Source: Burhinus oedicnemus (taxonomy: Eukaryota > Chordata > Aves > Charadriiformes > Burhinidae). Taken from it: a stretch of DNA of 64,000 nt. Location: assembly GCA_008921705.1 (NCBI GenBank), contig VFFE01007186.1, positions 1,551,122 to 1,615,121 of the forward strand, given 5' to 3'. Positions 28,750 through 39,934 of the stretch are shown one piece after another. Numbering within the stretch: position 1 is the first letter of the stretch; every line of letters begins with the position of its first letter. The translations under genes were made by a program, and so were the position numbers. Under the pieces are notes generated by a model, which saw nothing but the letters and a program-made list of their open reading frames with translations, was not told where the DNA came from and did no database searches.

Positions 28750-28769
28750 AAAAAAAAAAAAAAAAAAAA
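28750..28769. repeat. Poly(A) run of 20
   Basis: Twenty consecutive A. I looked for a retrocopy or LINE body upstream that would make it a poly(A) tail and did not recognise one. Confidence 0.85.
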
Positions 28770-29537
28770 CAACTAAGGAATTTGTTCCAACACTGAACAA
28801 GGAATTCATTAAAATAAGAAAAACAGTACTGGCCTTACAGTTGTTCTTCGTATGTAGAAGTGTGGAACTCATACGTCCTTTTAGAAGTTTTTTCAAACAT
28901 GCTTCCTGCAACAGGGCTAGAGATAATATGAACAGAACATCATGTAATGTAAAACCTGTAGTAAGATGTGGTATGTTGTCAGACAAAACTTTCTAAAAAC
29001 TGAGTTGCTCTGTTTGTCAGGTGGACTTTTTAAACTGATAGATGAAATAGGTAATAATGTCCATTAGCAACCCACAACGTTAAATAAATGGAGAGGTGCA
29101 GAACTGAAGAGTGTACTGGAAAAAATGACAGGAACCCCTTCAGCTGGTTTTTCCTGTGAAGTGTATGTTGCGACACACCTTATAATATAAACATTTCCTC
29201 TGTAGTCAATGGGGGGAACTAAATTTCTCCAGAGATTAGACTCAATCTTTCCACACGATTAGGCTCCTGTACTCCTTTTGGCTGGGGTAGAGTTAATTTT
29301 CTTCATAGTAGCTAATATGGGGCTATGTTTTGCATTTGTGCTGCAAACAAGCTTGATAATACAGGGGTGTTTTAGTTGTTGCCGAGCAGTGCCTGCCCAG
29401 AGTCAGGGCCTTTTCCGGTTCTCGTACCACCCTGCCAGCGAGGAGCGTGAGGGTGCACAAGAAGTAAGGAGGGGATACAGCTTGGACAGCTGACCACAAC
29501 TGACCAAAGAGCTATTCTATATGATGCCATACTCAGC

Positions 29538-29544
29538 AATAAAA
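29538..29544 (+). promoter_or_regulatory. Decayed TATA position of LTR
   Basis: AATAAAA lies where related LTRs in this window have TATAAAA (after a CATACTCAG-like stretch). The T-to-A change at the start would weaken a TATA box. By chance it now also spells AATAAA. Confidence 0.4.
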
Positions 29545-29733
29545 CTAGGGGCGAGGTTTGCGGGGGGCGTGGGAGGCGGAGGGGGCGATGCCCGGGGACT
29601 CGCTGGGCAACAGTCAGTTGGTGCTGAGCAATTGCTTTCATCTGCATCGCTTGTCTGTCTCGGGTTTTACTTCTCTCTGCTATTTTCCATTATTATTATT
29701 ATTATTTTTAATCACAGACCAGCTCCAGTGCAG

Positions 29734-30290
29734 GTGAGCCCGCGCTGGGGAAGGGGATCGAGGCGGAAAGGGCCGGCAAGGAGCTCTTTTTTGGGGCTCT
29801 CAAAGCCGGGAAAAGCGGCTAGCTCGTGCCGGAACCGGAACCGGAACCGAGGGCGGGCTGCTGACGCGGCAGGGGGCGGAGCCAAGGCCCCACGCGGCGG
29901 TTCTAAGCGAGCGGTCCCGGAGCAGGCAGCCGGCGGGCGTCACCGCGGCGAGAGCGGACGAGCAGGTGCAGCATCGCGCAGGGTGGGTGGCTGCAAGCCT
30001 CGCGACAGAGCTGGCCACGGGCTGGGCGAGCGCAAGTGGAGGAACATCCGCCTGCAGGGGGACGTGCTCAGGCGTGCGGGAGGCAGAGAGCGGCGATCGG
30101 TCACCTCCCGGCTCAAGAGAAGAACATGGCCGCTGAACGGCCCAAAGCCACTGCAAGAAAGAATGTGGGAGCTCAGACCGAGCTCCCGCGCAAGCGTGTG
30201 GCCGTGCAGGTCTCCGGCTGCGGCGAATGCCTGAGCCTGGCACTGGTACCAGGGGGAGCCAGAGACACGGCCTGTGTGCGGGGCCATCAA
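29734..30290 (+). promoter_or_regulatory. CpG-rich, promoter-like segment
   Basis: About 550 bases that are strongly GC- and CpG-rich inside AT-rich surroundings. It carries three adjacent CCGGAA units (29829-29846), the core of ETS-factor sites, and two GGGCGG boxes of Sp1 type (29851-29856 and 29874-29879). It is followed by a Kozak-favourable ATG at 30126. This is what the 5'UTR with internal promoter of a CR1 LINE would look like, and that is my reading. Promoter activity is inferred, not shown. A CAG/GTGAGC splice-donor consensus sits at its left edge (29731-29739). Confidence 0.55.
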
Positions 30291-30564
30291 ATAAACGATC
30301 TGCTCGGGCAGGTGGTTGAACTGAGGGAGGAGGTAGAAAGGTGAAGAACCATTAGGGAATGAGAAAGAGAAATAGACTGGTGGAGCCACACCCTGAGGCA
30401 CAGGCAGCAGGAAAAGGCCCTACCAGAAGTGGATGATCCCCCTCCCTCCTGCCACCAGGCAGAAGGAGGGGACTTAAGGGACAAGGGGGAGTGGAGGCAG
30501 GTCCTTCCTCGGAGAGTCAAGCGAAACCCCTCCTGGCCCCCCTCACCTTCCCAATTGCCCTTGC
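30126..30564 (+). pseudogene. CR1-like ORF1 N-terminal fragment
   Basis: The ATG at 30126 (context GAACATGG) opens a frame of 72 codons to a TGA at 30342. The same frame continues, broken only by a second TGA at 30360, to about 30564. The protein starts MAAERPKATARKN, then carries a zinc-finger-like CGEC...CVRG (the fourth ligand appears to be Gly instead of Cys) and a heptad-like stretch INDLLGQVVELREEVER suggesting a coiled coil. CR1 ORF1 proteins are known to combine an N-terminal zinc finger, a coiled coil and a C-terminal esterase domain. Only the first part is here, and no esterase segment is present. After about 30564 the frame runs straight into LTR sequence. The CR1 ORF1 assignment is from recalled similarity and was not searched; a captured host exon is the alternative. 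Confidence 0.55.
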
Positions 30565-30607
30565 ATATTATTATTGTTGGTTTTGTTGCATTTTTATTTT
30601 TATTTTT

Positions 30608-30613
30608 ATTAAA
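30608..30613 (+). terminator. LTR polyadenylation signal ATTAAA
   Basis: ATTAAA is followed by CTGTTCTTATCTCAACCC, the same context found around ATTAAA in the related LTR at 18845-19251 (on the other strand). It marks the R/U5 region of the composite element. Confidence 0.6.
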
Positions 30614-30738
30614 CTGTTCTTATCTCAACCCATGTGTTTTCTGTTTCCCTTCCAGTTCTCTTCCCCCCATCCCCCTGTGGGGGGAGCAAGCGAGTGACCC
30701 TGTGGTGCTTAGCTGCTGGCTGGGGTTAAACCACGACA

Positions 30739-33700
30739 GCTCCTAACTTTCAGGAGTTTGAAGTCTGGCAAGAAGAATCCAAGCCTAAGTCAGTGAAACT
30801 TAGTTTCCTTTATCTTTAATGCAGACTAGCATTTGTGAGGACGGTGCAAAAGTACCAACAGCCTTTTCTGGGCTCCTTGCTCGAGTCTTCATTAAGCTAT
30901 CAGACTAAGCTAGCTGTTCTTAGGAGTGTAAGTAACCATAATGAGATGAAAACACTGATAAAAACCCCTTTACTTTTATTGATTTTAACTAACTAACTAA
31001 GGAGGATAGTATTTGTTGTTTACATTGCTATCCATTTTTTTTTAGAGTTTACACTAAGTAGTTGTGTTGCCTAGCAATTTTATTAAAACCTCTGAATAAT
31101 GCATAAGTGTTTGTATACAACTTACAAGCTCCGTAGGTTGTATTATATATTAACAGATGCATTGCAAATCTTTCCAGTTCAGGAAGTATTTGATTACCAA
31201 ATCATGAAGCTGGTAGAATATGCATGTAATCAGATTGAGTAATAGTCTTCTACATATAAAATAACGATAATATTTTGCACTTTGGGAGTAACTACCATCT
31301 GTGGATCTCAAACATTTCATATCCATTAACAATTAAACCCTCACACCTCTGCACTGCAAGCAATCTGCCAACATTTTTTCTACCTGTAAGTTGCAACGCA
31401 CAATGGCACATATGTATCCATAATGTAATACATTAGCAATTCAGTACTTCTTATATGTAGATCACAGCTGGACCCCGTTGTCATAACTTGGATTCTTCAG
31501 TGGTTTGTCTCATCAGCACATAACCTTATTACAATAATCTTGTTTACCAAATCGTTTCAGTGCAAGACAGTCTCATTCATGACTAATCCTACGGATTTGT
31601 CAACTTGGGTCTCAGTATTGTAACTGAGCTCCAGTGAAATAGACTCGTATATTCCTTCCATTATTAGAATGCTAATCATGGCTCTTATAGAGTCAGACAT
31701 TAGAGCCTTGGAGAAAATAATGTACCGTGACCTGACGTGGTAGAGCTCTTTTCAAGACAAGGCATCAGAAACGGACTTCTTAATCATAATTTTCACAATA
31801 TAATATTAAAATCATAAGAATCTTCACAATTAGTGTTGAAAGCGGGGAGGGGTGTTCTGTAAATATGTTACAAAGCAGCATGATTGTGCATTTTTTATTC
31901 TGATGAAGTTATTAATCAAAAAACATTGGAGCTGATTTTCTAGATATCCAGGAAAATAAACTTTTTAAAAAACGTATAATAAGGTCACATCTGTGTAGCC
32001 TGAAAAAATCATACTTCCTTTTGCTTATGGGAATTGCACACATTTAACATCTGATATTACTCCATCTGATGTAAGTAATTGCATAGCACAGGGAGCACAA
32101 GGGCATCAAAAGGACTTGAACTTTGTAAAAACTTCTTTGTTGACAGAAGTAATATAAACAAGATTAGGTGTGATGATGCATGACTGTATGCAGAGGGACA
32201 GATTTAAATAGATTGTAAATTGATCTCATAATGCATTAAGTAAACTAGGAGTAATTCAGGATGGTGATGTAGAAAAGGAGTCTTCACAGGCTCATTGTTT
32301 GGCAAGAGGAAGGAACACTCAATGAATCACAGGAAAGAAAGGCTTCTCTAATTTTGAGATGTTTTAGTTTGTTCCCATGTCTAGCAAAGTATATGCAAGG
32401 GCAACAGTACATTAGTCACCTCAGCAACAAAAGCTCTAAAAAAATTCCCATTATTCCGTATTGTGCAAATAACGAAAGAAGATATACAAACAGCAGAATG
32501 TTATGAATGTTCATTTGGATTTTATAAAAATCATACATTTTTAAAGATTACACTATTTATTACGTATAAATTAAAGTTTTTGGATAAAAAAGTAATGGGG
32601 AACTTTGTTTTGTCGCAAAAAAGTATTTTCAGTATCACTGAAATCAGCATCAATACATTTTCCATTACTTCTCTTGCTTAAACGAAGTTTGTTCCTGGAA
32701 AAATTTTAATCTGTAAAAACTAAAAAAAAAGAAAGTCCATTAGAATTAAACATCATAAAAGAATTCATGGATTACTGGGCAAGATATCTACTAGTTATTT
32801 GAAATAAAAGCCATGATTAAAACACCTATACAGTTATTGAAGAAAATAAAATGCACTGTTGAAGTCATACAAAGTAATGTTTAATTCCACTTCATCAGTC
32901 ACACGTTTGCTTCTGCATCTGCCATAGATTGGTGAAAGGAATGGTGACTCATGCCATAGACCTCTCAGTTTGTGGCCGTGAATGTCTTAAATTCATTAAA
33001 TCTACTTCATTTATGTTGTGTAACAGAGATGCTGATGAGCCTTACAGCACACACATCCCACTTCATAAACATTTGTCTGGGATTGTCCTCTCCAACATAC
33101 ACTTGAAATATACAAGGAAAAAGCTCAGCTTTGTCTTCCTCATTCCTCTGTCCCCAGTAGTAATAATTCTAGATAACATTTCACAGTTAACCACACAGCA
33201 GAATTCTTAAAGAGTTCCTGAAGAGACAAGTTTGAAAATGAGACTCAATTTGTCCTTATTATGAAATGACAAAGCATTTAGTTGAAAACTGAAAGTTCAG
33301 CAAATGTGTTTGCCAGAGATTTCAGCTGTGCTAAAAAGCTGTCAGCCTCTTAGTCTCTAAAGTCTACACTATTTGCAAAATTCACCTGGGAGAGCAGTGA
33401 AGTTATAACACCAACATACTCTACAAATTCTCTGCTTTTGTTCTGTACCCATAGCATCAGTTGACAGTTACGCATACTTTAGAGGATTTTCAGATGAAAT
33501 ATTTTTGTGTTCTCTAGGTGAGAATGAGGAGCGATGCTTTGCAGAGAAGAAAAAGGGAGACAGAAGAATCATTGTCTGCCATTAGACTATATAAATCAAA
33601 CCCAGTATTTAGATCAGTGAAAATGACAGGGTTTTTAAGCTGGAGAAGAGAGGACAGATGGATGCTAGCTTTATAGGCCCAAACTTGCTGGTAGCAAAAT

Positions 33701-34300
33701 GTAAATTATTGATACTCAGTTTGTTAAATAAAGCCCTCTTTGCACTCATAGCAGGGCTTTTCTTCAAGATTTCTTTGACGAGACAGATTTTTCCTTTTTT
33801 CTGATAGCTCTCAATAAAACTCCTTCAGTACACTTGTGCAAGCACTTTAGAGTACTGAAGTAAGCTTTCTGAATGTATAAAAGATTTCTTTGAGAGCTTT
33901 GATGTAATTTGTGAATTTTCAAAGGCAAGATTTATGGTATCATAATCTTCTTCAAGGCAAAGTGGCATCAGAGTTACCTTGTCCATGTGAAGTCATAGGG
34001 TATTATGGAAAGGGAGACATGAGCATAAGGCACAGAGCAGAAAAATGTTTCAATATGATCAGAAGTACATTTAAAAACAAAGACAAAACAAAAGAAATAA
34101 AAACTAGAAATGAAATTAATAAACAGCTTAAATATATTAACATCAATTTAAAAGTGACTAAAACTAACAGCAATGCAAAGATTTTTTATAAGAAAGATGT
34201 TACATAAAGAAAAATGCTATTTGTGATACATATTCTATAATCCTGAGCATGCTCCTGTATTAATAAAACTGGAGACCCTTTTGTATAGACACAAAGACGT
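30739..34300. other. Intergenic, no recognised feature
   Basis: AT-rich sequence. Open frames are short (98 codons or fewer) and lack any motif I know. No repeat family recognised. Confidence 0.55.
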
Positions 34301-35686
34301 ATAGAATCATACAATCAGAGAATGGTTTGGCTTAGCAGGTACCTTCAAAGATCATTGAGTCCAATGTCCCCGCCATGGGCAGAGACATTTTTCACTGGAT
34401 CAGGTTCCTCAAAGCCCCATCTAACCTGACGTTGAACACTTCCAATGATGGGGCATCCACAGCTTCTGTTCCAGTGCCTCATCACCTGCATCATAAAAAA
34501 TGTCCTCATTATGTCCAATCTAAATCTATCCTCTTTCAGTTTAAAACTATTGTCTCTTTTCTTGTCACTACAGGCCTTGGTAAAAAGTCTCTCCCTGCCT
34601 TTCTTATAAGCCCTCTTTAAGTACTGAAAGGCCACAATAATGTCTCCCTGGAGTGTTTTCTTCTCCAGGCTAGACAACCCCAGCTGTCCCAGCCTTTCCT
34701 CACACAAGAGATGTTCCAATCCTCTGATCATTTTTGTGGCGCTCCTCTGGACCCGCTCCAACAAGTCCATGTCTTTCATGTACTGTGGATCACAGAGTTG
34801 GACACAGTACTCCAGGTGGGGTCTCATGAGAGCAGAGTAGAAGAGAAAAATCACCTCCCTTTACCTGCTGGCCACATTTCCTTTTGATGCAGCTCAGGAT
34901 ACAATTGGCTTTCTGCACACTGCTGGCTCATATCTAACTTTTCATCTACCATTATCCCCAGGTCTTCTGTGCAGGTCTGTTTTCATGCCATTCACCACTG
35001 TCTGTATTGATACTGAAGATTGTCCCAACCCAGGTACAGAACCTTCACTTGGCCTTGTTGAACTCCATGAGGTTCATATTGGCCTACTCTTCAAGCCTGT
35101 CAAGGTCCTTCTGTATGGCATTCCACTACACCACTCAATTGGGCATCATCCGCAAACTTGCTGAGGGTGCACTCAGTCCCACTGCCTACGTCACTAATAA
35201 AGATATTGAACAGTACCAGTCCCAATATGGACTGCTGAGGGACACCAATTGTTACTGATCGGCATTTGGACATTGAGCTGTTGACTGCCATTCTTTGGAT
35301 GCGGCCATTCAGCCAACTCCTTACTCATCAAATAGTCCATCCATCTGTCCTGGTTTGAGGTAAAATAGAACCAATTTTCTGTTCAGTAATTTTACTTTTT
35401 AGCTAAGCCTCTTCTAACTAACTGAACTTTCTGAAATTAACTGTAGTCCACTCCCAGCATGATAAGACCTGATTATTTATAATTTATGCTAAGGAATGGT
35501 ATGCAGAGAGGCTCTTGCTTATATGTATTGCTATAACAACCAAGGTCAGCTAACTTTGTTGTGTGCCCTGTTGGAGGGTCAGAAGCAGAAAAACATAGAA
35601 GGGTCGGACCTGTGGGGAGGAGCAGACAGGACAGGTGACCCAAAACTGACCAATAGGATATTCCATCCCAGCTGCATCATGCTCCG

Positions 35687-35693
35687 TATAAAA
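35687..35693 (+). promoter_or_regulatory. TATA box of solo LTR
   Basis: TATAAAA, about 40 bases after a CCAAT-type element, at the same place as in the sister LTR at 44051. It marks the U3/R promoter region of the LTR. Confidence 0.7.
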
Positions 35694-35937
35694 GCTAAGG
35701 GATCAAATGGTCAGCCATCTTTCTTCAATGGCTGGCATCCAAGGAGGACTCTGTCTGCCTTTGATCCCAATCCATGCATTCCTGAATCCAGATCCAGAAT
35801 CCAGTTCCCGTCCGTCACTGAGTCCAATCTGGGACTTTCCTCGTGCCTGCTGGTGACATGATTGTCACCCTGGGAGCTTGATACTGTTTTGTATATATTT
35901 CATAATTTCATTTTTATTATTTTATTATTAATATTTC

Positions 35938-35943
35938 ATTAAA
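35938..35943 (+). terminator. LTR polyadenylation signal ATTAAA
   Basis: ATTAAA followed by GTAGTTTAG, identical in context to the sister LTR at 44649-44654. Confidence 0.65.
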
Positions 35944-38470
35944 GTAGTTTAGTTTTTTTTCCTAAACTCATATGTCTCTTTCTCTCTCTCCTTCCTCTCC
36001 TTGGACAGAGAGGTGGGGGAGAGCATCTGTCATTCATTTCAGTGGCCAGTCCAGCCCAAATCACAACACCATAAAATCCATCTCTCCAATTTAGAGACAA
36101 GGATGTTGTGTGGGACCATGTCAAAGGCCTTGCAGAAGTCAAGATAGATGACATCAGTTGCTCTTCCCTTATCCACCAACAAAGTCACTCCATCGTAGAA
36201 GGCCACCAAATCAGTCAGGCAAGATTTGCTCTCTGTGAAGCCACATTGGCTCTCTCATCACCCCCTTGACATCCAAATACTTTGACATATCTTCCAGGAG
36301 TATCTGTTCCATGTTCTTACTGGGCACTGAGGTGAAGCTGACTGGTCAGTAGTTGCCAGGGTCCCTTTTTACCCTTTTTAAAAATGAGTGTGATGTTTCC
36401 CTTTTTCCAGTCACTGGGGACTTCGCCTGACTGCCATTACTTTTCAAATATGTTGGACAGGAATGCCCTACTGACCCATCTGCCAGTTACCTCAGGACCC
36501 TGGGAGACATCTCATCAGGTCCCATGGACCTGTTCAGGTTCCTCAGATGGTCTCAAACTTGATCTTCTATGATGGATGCAACTTCATTCCCCCAATCCCT
36601 GCCTTGAGATTCAGGGACTCAAGAGATATGGAAAGATATGCACATGCACATGTATATAAACCCCTACATTTACGCATTAAAGAACATTTTTTCTGAGTTT
36701 TAAATTGGAGTGCCAACTGAATCCTTTTTGTTTGTTTTTCACAAAGGTACTTACAGTTATTCCATAGCTGTTGTTGTTTAGGGAAATGAGTGATGTTTAT
36801 AGCTCTATTTGTGCTCTTAGTAAAATGAAAGAGATATTGGCATCTTTGATTAGAAAACCTGATGCTACTAGAAAAAGACTATTTTGAGGGCATTTTATCA
36901 GATCTGAAACAGAATTGATAACTTACTGGATAAATACAAGTTAAGAGCAACGACTCCAAATTTAATTCTTTTAAATCAATTAATTAAATACATCGGAAGA
37001 TATGGAGCAGAATGAAGTACTAGCAAAGGTACAGATGGCTACGTTGTTATCTCCTGTAGGATATGTTTCTGCTGAAGATGGTTCTGAAAGAAAAAAAACA
37101 TATGCTTTAAAAAATTGTGCTTTAAAGCTGTTCTGTCCTGTGAAATCCTAAGTTTTAGTATCCAGTTGAATTATTAATTTAGTTTCTGGGCCTATTTTTT
37201 AAGCATTTTGTATGTTTCCAGATAAAGATTGACACTGAGAAGTTATTGATGAAATAGCTCTTTTCCACTAGTAGAGTAATATTTGTGTCCTTATGAATTG
37301 CCTCTATGAATTCATTTTGGTACAGAACAGGGTTATTTAAAAAAATTCCAGGAGACAATTTTATAAATCATGCACCAAAGAAACTAATTTTACATATAAA
37401 CAAATATAATAAAATATAAAAGTACTTTTTAATGTATTGTTTGAAATAAGTAGTCAAGGAAATAAGAAGGAGAACCTTCATTTAACAAAAAATATTGGTT
37501 TGATTTGCATCTCTGCCATACCAGCTTAACTGAAAGGGTCTCAGGACATCCCGTCTTAATTTTTGATGGGTTCATTGCCCATAAGAAAGTCCTAATACAG
37601 TTAATTTTTATTTGCTATCTAAAAAGTTTAAATTATCTTGGAAGTTTTATGATGGACATGGCCTAAAAATAGTTCATTCTGTCTCTGTTCTTCCCGTCAC
37701 AAACCAATTTCGCTTCCTGCTATGAAAGATTTTAAGTGATGGTGAACTTTTTTTGACAACACTAGAGTGGGTATTAGAGAAGCTAAAATTAGTTTAGTTT
37801 ACAATTACAGAGAATTGATGTTACCTCCTCAACTAAACTGAAAGAAATCCTGTAAAATCATTAACCTAAGATTAGAAACAGTCTGTCACAATAATGAGGA
37901 CAGGTAACACCAATACTCTTTGTATGTAACTGATTACAGAGATACCGCTGAATACAGAGAAAAATACAACTAATAGACAGTACACATTTATCAAGGAAAA
38001 TGAAATGTTGATCACATATGTTTAGAGAAATCAATCAATTAAAATGTTCAAAATTTAATGTCCACAATTTCTTCATTATTTTATTAAGGGATTGACTCTT
38101 CTTTTTTGGTTTTGTTTTTGTTTTTACAAGGACATATAGAAAAGAAACACAGGCTAAAACAGAGCAGAAACACTTAGAACTATTTCCAATTTTCCCTTAA
38201 TTTTTTGAAAGTGATAATTAAATCCTTAAAAGTTCTTCTTTTTTTTTGTAATTTTGCTCAGAATGTTTGCCATTAAAAAGCTAAATGTAAAAAGAAACAT
38301 TTATTTTCAATTTTTTTTTTCAAATTTTTTGACCGGGTTCCTCTTAACCACTCTCCCACAGAAACTTTGACCCAAGTAGCTGATTGGACCTCAGATTTTT
38401 TCTTTGAGGACTGTTACTCACTGTAGTGGAAAAGATTGTGTATGCATGTATTTACACACATGTATTACTT

Positions 38471-38492
38471 TACATATATATGTATATATGTG
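38471..38492. repeat. TA/TG alternating patch
   Basis: TACATATATATGTATATATG-type alternating purine-pyrimidine run of about 22 bases; a short decaying microsatellite. Confidence 0.7.
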
Positions 38493-39934
38493 GTTGTCTA
38501 TATGTACACTCATGCATACACCTACCAGAAACACATTAGGTTAATATCACTGAACTATCTGGTAATGATAGCCCCAGATAAGTTATAAATCTAAATCTAG
38601 AAAGAGCTTGCAAAACTGTTTGTTTGCCAACTGTCTGGTCTACTGAGTTATTGTAATTTATTACTGACCTTGGTTACGAGGTGTGAAATGCATCAGGGAA
38701 GATGTTGTGAATCATCACGTTGTTTTCACCTATTGTGCTTGCTGTCTGCAGCTGAAATATGAATGAAATGATGTATTTTATGCAGTTTTTTTCAATGACA
38801 GTCAAAGAAAATACATTCAAGGCAAAAGACTTTATGATGTCTCCTTCATATTTTTCCTTCATACTTCTGGTATGAAATATTGCCTCTCAAAATGTTTAGA
38901 CACACTGTATTGCCAGGTTGTATGCACTTTTCCTGTGGCTAAGCAAAAGAAGCAGTGAGAAAACCTTGATGGAAAGATCACTTATTACCTGCCTCATATC
39001 ACATTCACTTCCCAAATCTTTTGCCAGAGGCTCATGTCAAATGCAGAATACTCAGATATAAACTTGACAGTTGCTCCAAACCATACAGATTGTTCCAGTT
39101 TCTTCAGCAACTCCAGACACAGTAAGATATATCATTGCTTAAATAATAATAGCTAGAGGGATTTCCCCCTACAAGTTATAAAGACTAAATTGTAGCTTTC
39201 CTATTAAAGGATGAGTTCTGAAAAAGGGATTCTGGCTCTGAGTGAGTCACAATTGACCGAAGTTGTGTCTAGTTATGCAGAATTCTGTGATATCTTGTTA
39301 TTAGCAGCTCTGTTCCACTAAATCTACTGAGCCTTACTCAGTGACACAAGTATGTAAGAAGGAGTTAAACTCTTCATTTCGGCTATTTCCCACTGTCCCA
39401 CTGCTGACAGTCTCACTCCTTTCAGACTCAGGAGAACAGCAGCTGCACAAAGCAGCCGGCCATCTGTCCTTTCTCTTAACAACTACACCTGGATACCACT
39501 AATGCTACACCTAATACTAAATCCAGGTAAATGCACATTCACAAAAGATTTGCAAGAGGCTGGAGAGTGTTCAACACCTAGACAACCTTCTGCAGTTGTG
39601 CAGATCTGCTAATATTCTGGTTTAAGATAAATAACATTATAATCGAAAAATACCTATTGAAATGTATTTATTTAAAGAAAGATCTAAGAATTTGTTGTTG
39701 CACTAGTTCACCTTGCACAGCCATAACATCTTTGGTATTTTTCTCTTAAATCAGCCTAAAGGGCTATTTGTAAATTTATGCATCAAACATCCCTGTTTGG
39801 ATGTACATATATTTGAGATTACACTGTTCAAAAAGTTTTTGTACTGTTCTTCCAAAATATAAATGCATTCTACATTTTTTTGTTTGATCTGTGTGCAGAT
39901 GTAGATGGTTTTTTGGATATATAAAACACACATA

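Larger units (their letters stand above)
24501..29267. other. Intergenic, no recognised gene
   Basis: AT-rich single-copy DNA. A TG-rich microsatellite lies near 25.7 kb and a 20-base poly(A) run near 28.75 kb. No exon, RNA gene or named repeat recognised. Confidence 0.55.
29268..30738 (+). mobile_element. Composite LTR element with GC-rich CR1-like insert
   Basis: A 1471-bp unit with LTR-like ends: it starts TGTACTCCTTTTGGCTGGGG and ends GGCTGGGGTTAAACCACGACA. Both flanks read GCTCC (29263-29267 and 30739-30743), a perfect 5-bp target duplication, so the two ends belong to one integration. The outer parts (about 29268-29710 and 30565-30738) are an ERVL-type LTR related to the one at 18845-19251. 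In the ATT-rich middle of the LTR an approximately 0.85-kb GC-rich segment intervenes, ending with a partial ORF that looks like CR1 ORF1. A simple solo LTR lacks such a segment. ATTAAA at 30608-30613 is the likely LTR poly(A) signal. Confidence 0.82.
35346..36068 (+). mobile_element. Solo LTR (ERVL-type) nested in a CR1
   Basis: A 723-bp LTR that begins TGTCCTGGTTTGAGG and ends AAATCACAACA. The flanks are CCATC (35341-35345) and CCATA (36069-36073), a 5-bp target duplication with one mismatch. Inside are GACCAAT (CCAAT-type) near 35647, TATAAAA at 35687-35693 and ATTAAA at 35938-35943, giving the usual U3-R-U5 order on the + strand. The CR1 continues on both sides, so nothing retroviral is left next to it: a solo LTR. 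It is the same family as 44051-44780 but has lost many CpGs relative to that copy. Confidence 0.93.
34345..36600 (-). pseudogene. CR1 ORF2 reverse transcriptase remnant
   Basis: This encodes the C-terminal half of CR1 ORF2, the endonuclease-reverse transcriptase polyprotein, on the minus strand. The reverse transcriptase catalytic motif FADD is preserved at 35145-35156 ([10 protein letters not shown] in frame). Downstream, towards lower coordinates, come the post-RT tail motifs: PHLEYC, DLLERVQR, SLEKK, RFRLDI and HWNR within 34345-34854. Frameshifts break it between these blocks and the LTR interrupts it at 35346. The portion beyond 36074 holds RT finger/palm segments upstream of FADD. With no endonuclease and a broken frame it cannot be functional, despite the intact catalytic aspartates. 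Confidence 0.88.
34301..36630 (-). mobile_element. CR1 LINE, 5'-truncated, split by a solo LTR
   Basis: A CR1 copy in reverse orientation. Its 3' end is at 34301 (ATAGAATCAT octamer remnants) and it reads leftward through the 3'UTR and ORF2 tail to 35345. It is then interrupted by the LTR at 35346-36068 and resumes at about 36069, continuing to roughly 36630 inside the reverse transcriptase region. Removing the LTR and one copy of the 5-bp duplication gives a continuous match to the equivalent part of the CR1 at 54-56 kb. The element is therefore older than the LTR. About 1.6 kb of CR1 remains, and the 5' half with the endonuclease is absent. Confidence 0.92.

Noticed and set aside
28721..28770. 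20-base poly(A) as the tail of a retrocopy
   Set aside because: No recognisable gene, LINE or SINE body precedes it and no target duplication is evident.
29521..30234. 237-codon open frame on the + strand, the longest in the window
   Set aside because: It runs from LTR sequence into the GC-rich 5'UTR-like segment in a frame rich in Arg, Gly and Ala, as expected from CpG-rich non-coding DNA. The credible frame is the one starting at 30126.
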